Shown: positions 7,255 to 13,002 of the stretch, in pieces
How the letters are laid out: every line of letters begins with the position of its first letter
Numbering within the stretch: the stretch's first letter is position 1
NCBI GenBank assembly: GCA_964414595.1
Contig: CAYPXJ010000037.1
Location: forward strand, 1-14,322
Direction: 5' to 3'
Source: CAYPXJ01 sp964414595
Lineage (GTDB): Bacteria > Pseudomonadota > Alphaproteobacteria > Rickettsiales > CAIJLX01
Length of the DNA: 14,322 nucleotides
Position numbers and translations under genes: made by a program
The notes under the pieces: generated by a model
The model's database searches: none
Seen by the model: only the letters and a program-made list of their open reading frames with translations
What the model was told of the DNA's origin: nothing

Positions 7255-9372
7255 ATGGCAAAAAAGCCTGTCTTAACTTCTGCCGATGACGCAGGCGACG
7301 ATATAGAATCCATCGTTGCGGATCAAACGCGAGAGGAAGTCTCTTCCGGCCAGGTCATGGCGTCTAATGAATTCCGTTCGGTAAAACCACTTGCTGAACG
7401 CTACGAAATTTTTGAAAATCAACCGCTGCCGGAATACGCCACCGAATTTGCTGAAGCCTATAAAGTTGAAGATAAAAAGGCCAACAAAACTGAGCAGCAA
7501 TCCCTCTACGCGCTCGTATTCAAAAAAGGTTTTCCGGTGCGCACCAACAGCCTTTACAAGCTGGTGGGTCAGCGAAATGAAAACTTCCAGAATATCTTGG
7601 ATGCGGGCATCGCCCTTATTGGACACGCAAAAAACGGTCGCTTCTGCGCGATAGTGGAAACAAAGCGCGGCATTTCTTTAGCTGAAATCATCGCGCAGGA
7701 AGTAGAGCCATTAAGCGAGCGTTTCGTCACACAAAAAGTTATTGGGCCACTTACCGAAACCATCAATTTTCTTACGCAGCTTGGTGTGGTGCATGGCTCG
7801 ATCAACCTCAACACCATTTTCTTTGATAAAAAATTGGAAAAAATTACGCTTTCCGAATGTTTTTCTTCACCCTGCGGTTATTACCAGCCCGAAATTTATG
7901 AACCGCTTGAGCGTGCGTGCACCCATCCGCTTGCTAAAGCGCACTACGATTTTAACGTCGATAATTTCGCGCTGGGTGCCGCCGCCGCTTTCTGCATGAC
8001 GGGCAGCAATCCCTTCGAGGGTAAAGACCAGCGTAAGATACAAATGCAACGCCTTACGCAAGGCTCGGCGATTGTCCTTACCGAATCGATACGCCAGATG
8101 AACTCTATCCGCGATTATTTCAAAGGTGTGCTCATTGATTATGCGCCGGAGCGCTGGGGCTATATTGAAATCATGGAATGGGTGAACCGTCGCTCTACCG
8201 CGAAATCCACCGGCACCCGCCCGATTAAAGAATCTCTTACAGGATTCCCTTTCGCCGAAGAAAAATATTATGGCCGTAAATCCTTAGCGCAGGCGCTCTT
8301 TCTAAATTGGCAACGTGCGAAAATCGAAATCAAAATCGAAGACGTCATTCGCTGGTTAAAACTGAACGTCATGCGCACAGAACTCGCAGAAGAACTGGAA
8401 TCCATCTTCCCGATTAATAAGCGCAAAGAAGGCCTGCTAACAGACGACGACCTCTCTCGCCTTATCACCACCGTCGATCCCGAGGGCCCCGTGCGCTATA
8501 TTGATAAAGCCGCTGAAGTATATGGTTTGGGCGGCATGATTGCGTTTGGTTTTGCCACGGAGAAACGCGAATTCATCCAACATGTGGCCGATTTGTTCAA
8601 CAAAAACCTGGTGCATCATTGGCTGGATATGCACCCCGAGTTTGAAGAATTTGATATGAATCGCGGGCAATGGGAAGCGCTCGCCATCTCAAAATATCTT
8701 CGTAAAAACAGCCCCGGCTTCGGCATTGAGCGCATTCTCTACGAACTAAATCCGCAGCTCCCCTGTCAAAGCCAGCTGTTTGAAAAACGCTGCGTCTATG
8801 ATCTCGACGAACTTTTGCATACGCTGGATAACATGCCAGAGCAACTGCATGATAAGGTTGATCCGGTGGATCGCCATATCGCGGCATTTATTGCGGCGCG
8901 TATTAATCTTGCTGATGAAATCCGCGTGAAATCGCTGCGCGCCTTCCCGCATTACGCTAACGAGCCGGCCATTATCATGCTTTCGCTGCTCACCATCGCG
9001 CAATACGAAAGCAAAATAAAATCGCTCAAAAATCTTTCCAACTGGGTAAGCAAGCGCTTGCAGAAAGTGGTGGAAAATCTGCATTCCCGTTCGATTCGCA
9101 AAGAATTGTCGGACGCGATTCAAAAAGCAGCGCGTGACGGCAGTCTTAACAGCATCTTGAAGGTCGCCTCAGCGCCGAACTATATCAAGCGCGATACATT
9201 CGGTTTCAGCGAAGCCGTGCGCCAATACGAAGATTACACCAACCAGGTCATCGATCTCAAAAAGCAATCAAGCCTTGAACGCGTAGCCTATGAATACGGG
9301 CTAAAAATCGCAGTAATGATTGGGAATGTTGCGTGTATTGGCACCCTCGTTTTGATGGTTATGGGTTCGTAG
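7255..9372 (+). CDS. Predicted membrane-anchored protein-kinase-like protein (apparent pseudokinase)
   Basis: A 705-residue protein. Residues about 45-315 resemble a Ser/Thr kinase fold: LYALVFKKG (84-92) could be a beta2-beta3 strand, GVVHGSINLNTIFF (177-190) sits where the catalytic loop HRDLKPxNIL would be, DNFALGAAAAFCMTGSNPF (236-254) matches the helix-F DxxSLGxxLxxLLTGxxPF pattern, and DYAPERWGYIEIMEW (295-309) matches the closing dPxxRxt segment. The catalytic Asp of HRD is replaced (HGS) and the DFG position reads SEC, so phosphotransfer is unlikely. Residues 315-680 are mostly helical and unrecognised. Residues about 683-702 (IAVMIGNVACIGTLVLMVM) form a C-terminal membrane anchor, implying a cytoplasmic bulk tethered to the inner membrane. 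The ATG follows GAGAG at short spacing. The next gene starts 2 bases after its stop. The kinase-like reading is inference from motif order; the function is unknown. Confidence 0.75.
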   Translation: MAKKPVLTSADDAGDDIESIVADQTREEVSSGQVMASNEFRSVKPLAERYEIFENQPLPEYATEFAEAYKVEDKKANKTEQQSLYALVFKKGFPVRTNSLYKLVGQRNENFQNILDAGIALIGHAKNGRFCAIVETKRGISLAEIIAQEVEPLSERFVTQKVIGPLTETINFLTQLGVVHGSINLNTIFFDKKLEKITLSECFSSPCGYYQPEIYEPLERACTHPLAKAHYDFNVDNFALGAAAAFCMTGSNPFEGKDQRKIQMQRLTQGSAIVLTESIRQMNSIRDYFKGVLIDYAPERWGYIEIMEWVNRRSTAKSTGTRPIKESLTGFPFAEEKYYGRKSLAQALFLNWQRAKIEIKIEDVIRWLKLNVMRTELAEELESIFPINKRKEGLLTDDDLSRLITTVDPEGPVRYIDKAAEVYGLGGMIAFGFATEKREFIQHVADLFNKNLVHHWLDMHPEFEEFDMNRGQWEALAISKYLRKNSPGFGIERILYELNPQLPCQSQLFEKRCVYDLDELLHTLDNMPEQLHDKVDPVDRHIAAFIAARINLADEIRVKSLRAFPHYANEPAIIMLSLLTIAQYESKIKSLKNLSNWVSKRLQKVVENLHSRSIRKELSDAIQKAARDGSLNSILKVASAPNYIKRDTFGFSEAVRQYEDYTNQVIDLKKQSSLERVAYEYGLKIAVMIGNVACIGTLVLMVMGS

Positions 9373-9374
9373 CT

Positions 9375-9842
9375 GTGCGTTTTTTTCTCGCGCTTTTTTT
9401 ATGTCTATTTGCTTTTTCTGCATTCGCGCAGCACGAATTGCCGCGCTACGCTTCCACAAAATCAGATGAAGTCAATGTGCGCACCGGCCCTGGCCTGCGC
9501 TACCCCATTCGCACCGTGCTTATTCAAAAAAACCTGCCGCTTGAAGTCACGGCGGAATTCGAACAGTGGCGTAAAATTCGTGATAGCGAAAACGCCGAAG
9601 GCTGGGTGCATCAAAGTGTTTTATCGCGTCAGCGCTTTGTCATGATTAAAGAAAAAATCGCTATTCTTTATCGCAAGCCGGAAGTCGAAAGCCGGAAGAT
9701 TGCGCGGCTTGCGAAAAACGTATCGGCGGAACTTCTGGAATGTAATCCCGGCTGGTGTCGTGTGAAGGTAGAAGGCGCAAAAGGCTGGGTGGAAAAAAAA
9801 TCGCTGTGGGGTGTCGGTAGCAGCGAAATTATCGAAGATTAA
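9375..9842 (+). CDS. Secreted protein with two bacterial SH3 (SH3b) domains
   Basis: 155-residue protein. Residues 1-18 (VRFFLALFLCLFAFSAFA) are a signal peptide with cleavage expected after AFA, so it acts in the periplasm. The first SH3b unit, about residues 28-88, has the hallmark VNVRTGPG (33-40) and AEGWVHQSVLS (74-84). A second, shorter unit at about 92-147 has YRKP, CNPGWCRVKVEGAKGWVEK. Such proteins usually bind peptidoglycan or other envelope partners, and this two-unit layout resembles the SH3b-only proteins common in alphaproteobacteria. The start is GTG at 9375, two bases after the preceding stop. A GTG at 9333 is also in frame, but would bury the signal peptide behind 14 polar residues inside the upstream gene. 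The tight spacing implies co-translation with the pseudokinase-like gene. The exact role is unknown. Confidence 0.87.
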   Translation: MRFFLALFLCLFAFSAFAQHELPRYASTKSDEVNVRTGPGLRYPIRTVLIQKNLPLEVTAEFEQWRKIRDSENAEGWVHQSVLSRQRFVMIKEKIAILYRKPEVESRKIARLAKNVSAELLECNPGWCRVKVEGAKGWVEKKSLWGVGSSEIIED

Positions 9843-9856
9843 AATATCTAAGATCA

Positions 9857-9976
9857 GAGTGCTTTGCTTTTGTCGCAGACAAGGAGCACAAGGCGAGGCG
9901 CGCGGACTGAACTTTTTGCTTCACGAGCACGCCGAGACCGCAGTGCGACGCAGTATCCGGCAAAATGAAAGCGCTC
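9857..9976. repeat. Palindromic intergenic element, copy 2 (between convergent SH3b and nitronate monooxygenase genes)
   Basis: Second copy of the element at 5778-5900, in the same orientation. Outer arms 9857-9875 and 9958-9976 pair with two internal mismatches and two G-T pairs; pairing resumes patchily inward to 9880/9953. The inner stem TGAA (9908-9911) with TTCA (9920-9923) corresponds to TGTA/TACA of copy 1, a compensatory change. The core 9879-9955 is two bases shorter than in copy 1. It fills almost the whole convergent gap, starting 15 bases after the SH3b stop and ending at the base before the stop codon (9977-9979) of the minus-strand gene. It could act as a two-way transcript end or RNA-stabilising hairpin there, but no U-tract is seen. 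Confidence 0.85.
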
Positions 9977-11386
9977 CTAATTTCCTTCCATAATTTTTTC
10001 GACAAGCTCTTTCACCGTTGGAATATGACCGCCGGCGTAATAGGGATCATCGGCAAATTTGTAAGCATTATGGCCGGAGAACATCAGCTCGTTTTCGATA
10101 TCGCCTTTCGTCACCACATCCTGAAGCGTTTTCTGAATACAGAAGCTTCGCGGGTCGGCTTTTTTGCCGGTGGTGTAATCGTCATGGTCTTTCCAGTTGC
10201 TGAAGCGGCAATGGCTTAAACAACCCATGCAATCAATTTGATCCTGGTGAATCTGCTCCGCTTTTTCTTTTGTCACGAACGTCACCGTACCATCGGGCGT
10301 TTTGAGGAGTTCATTATAGCCTTCGGCGATCCAGCGCTGCGCTTTCGCTTTGCCTTCCGGCGTCACATAAATAATGCGTTTGCGCGGCCCGAATTCCAGC
10401 GGCTCGGTCATACCGTCAATCTGCTCGCTTGAATAATGCACCTGGCGTTCGTTGCGCGCTTCAAGCTCGCGAATAAATTGGTTCCGCACCGCGGAGGAAT
10501 AAAAACCCGTGGGGCTGAAACGGTTGAGATACACATCGCCTTCTTTGAGCGTCAGCAATTTCTGTTTCCACGGTTCCGGCACAGTGCTTTCCTTCGTCAC
10601 AATCGGGCGCGTACCGAACTGGAATGCAATCGGCCCAATTTCTGGATTATCCAGCCAATGCGACCAATCGCGCAAATGCCACACGCCGCCCGCCATCACA
10701 ATCGGCACATGCTGCAGGCCGACTTCATTCATGAATTTGCGAATTTCTGCCACGCGCGGATACGGATCCTCCGGCTTGGCCGGGTCTTCACTATTGGACA
10801 GGCCATTATGCCCGCCGGCCAGCCACGGATCTTCGTAAACCACGCCGCCCAGCAACGCGTGCATTTTGTGATAAGCACGTTTCCACAACGCACGAAACGC
10901 GCGCATGCTGGAAACGATCGGATAATAATAAACCTGATATTTCGCCGCGATTTCCGCCAGACGATAAGGCATTCCCGCGCCGCAGGTAATGCCATGCACC
11001 ATGCCGCGCGTTTTTTCGAGCACGCCATGCAAAATCTGTTCCGCGCCGCCCATTTCCCACAGAACATTCATATGGATGCGGCCATTACCGCCGGAAAGTT
11101 CATAGGCGATTTTCGCTTGGGCGATGCCACCCTCGATACCCATGGCGATCAGTTCTTCATGGCGTTCGCGGCGCGTTTTACCCTGATAAACAACGGGGAT
11201 AATATGTCCCTGTGCGTCATACCGCTCGGCATTCACGCCAGAGAATGTGCCCACCGCGCCTGCCGCGGCAAACGCGCCCGCGCTGCGCCCGTTGGATACG
11301 CCGATGCCCTTGCCGCCTTCGATAATCGGCAGCACTTCTTTTCCCGAAACGATCACGGGTTTTAATTTCTCAAGCCATTTTCCCAT
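9977..11386 (-). CDS. Nitronate monooxygenase / 2-nitropropane-dioxygenase-family flavoprotein
   Basis: Predicted FMN enzyme with a TIM-barrel of the NPD/NMO family, which oxidises alkyl nitronates; related members reduce enoyl substrates, so the true substrate is open. At 469 residues it is longer than typical 310-350-residue NMOs. The N-terminal GGKGIGVSNGRSAGAFAAAG region is the usual opening beta-strand and glycine loop; HGITCGAGMP (131-140), VPIVMAGGVW (227-236) and QFGTRPIVTKES (256-267) are the flavin-site blocks. The extra C-terminal part, from about residue 320, holds four cysteines, C386, C389, C393 and C416, as CxxCxxxC then C 23 residues later, which could bind a metal or Fe-S cluster. 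No clear Shine-Dalgarno precedes the ATG at 11386. It lies 68 bases downstream of tRNA-Gly on the same strand and may share its transcript or use a weak promoter at 11406-11434. Confidence 0.86.
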   Translation of the reverse strand: MGKWLEKLKPVIVSGKEVLPIIEGGKGIGVSNGRSAGAFAAAGAVGTFSGVNAERYDAQGHIIPVVYQGKTRRERHEELIAMGIEGGIAQAKIAYELSGGNGRIHMNVLWEMGGAEQILHGVLEKTRGMVHGITCGAGMPYRLAEIAAKYQVYYYPIVSSMRAFRALWKRAYHKMHALLGGVVYEDPWLAGGHNGLSNSEDPAKPEDPYPRVAEIRKFMNEVGLQHVPIVMAGGVWHLRDWSHWLDNPEIGPIAFQFGTRPIVTKESTVPEPWKQKLLTLKEGDVYLNRFSPTGFYSSAVRNQFIRELEARNERQVHYSSEQIDGMTEPLEFGPRKRIIYVTPEGKAKAQRWIAEGYNELLKTPDGTVTFVTKEKAEQIHQDQIDCMGCLSHCRFSNWKDHDDYTTGKKADPRSFCIQKTLQDVVTKGDIENELMFSGHNAYKFADDPYYAGGHIPTVKELVEKIMEGN

Positions 11387-11405
11387 AAGGCGCGGATATT
11401 AGACG

Positions 11406-11434
11406 ATTCTACCCCAATGGGAAAGAGGAATAAA
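11406..11434 (-). promoter_or_regulatory. Weak candidate promoter for the nitronate-monooxygenase-like gene
   Basis: On the minus strand, TAGAAT (11411-11406) matches the -10 consensus at five of six bases, with TTTATT (11434-11429), a poor -35, 17 bases upstream. It would give a very short leader before the ATG at 11386. Evidence is only the hexamers and spacing; read-through from tRNA-Gly is the alternative. Confidence 0.25.
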
Positions 11435-11454
11435 TGTGAGGAAAAACAAGGGTC

Positions 11455-11528
11455 TGGAGCGGGTGAAGGGAATCGAACCCTCACCTAAAGCTTGGGAAGC
11501 TTTCATTCTACCATTGAACTACACCCGC
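11455..11528 (-). tRNA. tRNA-Gly, anticodon CCC, with encoded CCA
   Basis: Read on the minus strand the 74 bases fold as a complete cloverleaf. The acceptor stem is GCGGGTG with CACCCGC; the D arm is GTTC-AATGGTA-GAAT; the anticodon arm is AAAGC-TTCCCAA-GCTTT with anticodon CCC (reads GGG codons, glycine). A 4-base variable loop is followed by the T arm GAGGG-TTCGATT-CCCTT. The discriminator is T, and CCA (11457-11455) is encoded in the gene. The same-strand gene 68 bases downstream encodes the nitronate-monooxygenase-like protein. Confidence 0.96.
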
Positions 11529-11571
11529 GAGGTGTGTGGGTGGTAATGCGTTGCTTTCTTTTTGGCAAGCG
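11522..11571. repeat. Direct repeat, copy A: tRNA-Gly 5' end plus leader and promoter region
   Basis: Fifty bases matching 12110-12159 without gaps at 38 of 50 positions by my alignment. It covers the first seven bases of the tRNA, its 5' leader and the promoter-like region. Shared blocks are GCGAGGT, GGGTGGTAAT and TTTTTGGCAAG; the six bases between GTT and TTTTT differ completely. Confidence 0.75.
11540..11568 (-). promoter_or_regulatory. Putative promoter of tRNA-Gly
   Basis: Minus strand: TTGCCA (11568-11563) as -35, a 17-base spacer, then TACCAC (11545-11540) in the -10 place, 11 bases before the mature tRNA 5' end. The -10 match is poor (3 of 6), but both blocks and the distance are repeated in the copy at 12110-12159 while the spacer is not, which argues that they are functional. 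Confidence 0.4.
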
Positions 11572-11615
11572 CAAAACAGGATGGAATTTTGATTCACTTT
11601 GCCTAAACTGGCGGC

Positions 11616-12095
11616 ATGCCCCGCGCGAAAGAAAAATCTCCCGGCGTTTCAACCCTCACGATTTTGCTCGTAACGATTATCGGCATCGCGTGGGCGATTG
11701 GCAACGCCACCGCGCCGGACGCCTGGTATGCAAATCTTCAAAAACCACCGCTCAACCCGCCGGGATATGTGTTCGGCATCGTCTGGCCGATTCTCTATGC
11801 GATGATGACGGTTGCGTATTGGCGCGTGCTGCGTACCAATCGCGCGAATAATACGACGCACCTGATTTTCTGGGGCCAGCTTTTGGTGAATTATCTCTGG
11901 AGCCCGATTTTTTTCAGCGGTCACCAAATCGCGCTGGGATTTTTTTGGATTTTATTGCTGATAGCGCTGGTGGCCACGATGCTGCTGCATTTTTATAAAC
12001 GCGATCGCATGGCAGGTTATTTGCTTATGCCGTACGTCGCGTGGCTTTGCTTCGCCGCGTATCTGAACGGCGGTATTTGGTGGTTGAATCGGTAG
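11616..12095 (+). CDS. tspO: TspO/MBR family tryptophan-rich sensory protein
   Basis: Membrane protein of five helices related to the mitochondrial translocator protein; bacterial members bind porphyrins/haem intermediates and cholesterol-like ligands, and in Rhodobacter modulate pigment gene expression. It has 159 residues, normal length. Family marks are WYANLQKPPLNPPG (37-50), VFGIVWPILYAMM (52-64), GQLLVNYLWSPIFF (87-100) and the ligand-site block LMPYVAWLCFAAYLN (137-151). Five hydrophobic stretches lie at about 13-32, 50-68, 84-102, 106-126 and 134-156. The start ATG has no clear Shine-Dalgarno (only GGCGGC adjacent). It is bracketed by direct repeats A and B, and is the only plus-strand gene in the right part of the window. 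No photosynthesis or haem genes are nearby to hint at its role. Confidence 0.94.
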   Translation: MPRAKEKSPGVSTLTILLVTIIGIAWAIGNATAPDAWYANLQKPPLNPPGYVFGIVWPILYAMMTVAYWRVLRTNRANNTTHLIFWGQLLVNYLWSPIFFSGHQIALGFFWILLLIALVATMLLHFYKRDRMAGYLLMPYVAWLCFAAYLNGGIWWLNR

Positions 12096-12109
12096 GCATA
12101 AATTTTTAT

Positions 12110-12159
12110 CACCAGCGAGGTATGGGGGTGGTAATTGGTTCAGGAATTTTTGGCAAGGG
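12110..12159. repeat. Direct repeat, copy B: tRNA-promoter-like sequence without a tRNA
   Basis: Gapless partner of 11522-11571, offset by 588 bases. On the minus strand it holds TTGCCA, a 17-base spacer and TACCAC exactly as in front of tRNA-Gly, then a leader and a GCTGGTG in place of the tRNA's GCGGGTG. No tRNA follows; transcription from it would run into tspO in the antisense direction. It lies between the tspO stop and the AT-rich gene. Confidence 0.7.
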
Positions 12160-12183
12160 AAGTTTAATAATTTCAAAAGACAA

Positions 12184-13002
12184 TTATTTCAGATCTTTTG
12201 GAACTATCACAACTTGCTGATTATCATATTTTTTTATTTCATCTTCCGAAGGCATATACTTCGCTTGGGGACCAGTAAAAGAGAACCCAATAAAAATTAA
12301 TCCGTGATATTTTTTAGGTAAAATTTCCAAGCCCTCTTTTCTACTTTTTCTGGCAAAAAGAACTGCATGACAAATATAGTTTTTTATCACTTTTTGAAAA
12401 GTCCTATCAATTTGATTAAGCTGCTTAATTAAAAGCAGTACCTCTTCATCAATTACTAGATCTTCCGCATAAAATTTTTTGGATAATACCTTTACAAGGT
12501 AGTTTCTACTTTTTATCATGTTTTCTAATTGCAATAAGCTAATATTGGAGCCCTGCGCAAAAGGGATAGCACACTCGTTACCATTAGCTAAAAACAACAA
12601 ATCAGTTATTATTATTTTAGTAAACTTAATAGAAGCAGTAGGAAGCAAAAAATATTCAATTTGCTTTCTATTCACAGTTTTCAGTCCCGAAGACACAGAA
12701 ATACGTTGATATTCGTTTAATGCTTTTGAGAGAAAGCCTGCAGAAAATTTTAGTAAAAGCGTAATATTTGAACGTTGAATTTCTGTATTATAGTTAATTC
12801 TTTTTATGATATTTTCATACTCAACATTTGCCTGTCTTTTACTCTCTAAAGAAAATGCGATCCTTGCACCAAACCAAGCACCAAAACCTGAACCAAATGC
12901 TGCAACAAAGAGCTCCTTAAAAGGAAAATTTTGGAGTTTGTTACCAATGTCTGTTGCAATTATTTCCCACATAAAATTTAATAAACTCCAGCAAATATTC
13001 AT
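12184..13002 (-). CDS. Hypothetical AT-rich protein with one N-terminal membrane segment
   Basis: 272 residues that I cannot place in a family. One hydrophobic, glycine-rich segment at about residues 31-51 (core FVAAFGSGFGAWFGARIAF) looks like a membrane helix with small-residue packing, followed by a basic SKRQ and an approximately 200-residue, mostly helical, probably cytoplasmic domain rich in Lys, Ile and Asn. The gene is strikingly AT-rich (about one third GC by eye, against over half in neighbours), with AAA/ATT/TTA codon preference, which suggests recent acquisition. Its ATG overlaps the thiC stop as ATGA, and no good Shine-Dalgarno is present, so expression may depend on ribosomes finishing thiC. 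An in-frame ATG at 12972 (MWEII) is a possible alternative start. An AT-only 7-base inverted repeat (12166-12172 with 12182-12188) overlaps its stop codon but is too weak to call a terminator. Confidence 0.7.
   Translation of the reverse strand: MNICWSLLNFMWEIIATDIGNKLQNFPFKELFVAAFGSGFGAWFGARIAFSLESKRQANVEYENIIKRINYNTEIQRSNITLLLKFSAGFLSKALNEYQRISVSSGLKTVNRKQIEYFLLPTASIKFTKIIITDLLFLANGNECAIPFAQGSNISLLQLENMIKSRNYLVKVLSKKFYAEDLVIDEEVLLLIKQLNQIDRTFQKVIKNYICHAVLFARKSRKEGLEILPKKYHGLIFIGFSFTGPQAKYMPSEDEIKKYDNQQVVIVPKDLK

Noticed and set aside
9811..9993. Small plus-strand open frame (60 codons) running over the second palindromic element
   Set aside because: It starts inside the SH3b gene in another frame, has no ribosome site, and its translation is just a reading of the repeat.
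11455..12159. tRNA-Gly as an integration (att) site with tspO as the cargo
   Set aside because: The repeat covers the 5' end and promoter of the tRNA, whereas integrases usually duplicate the 3' part. There is no integrase gene, and tspO has normal composition.
12166..12188. AT-only hairpin AATAATT/AATTATT as a terminator for the AT-rich gene
   Set aside because: Seven A-T pairs with a 9-base loop overlapping the stop codon would be unstable, and such repeats are expected by chance in AT-rich DNA.
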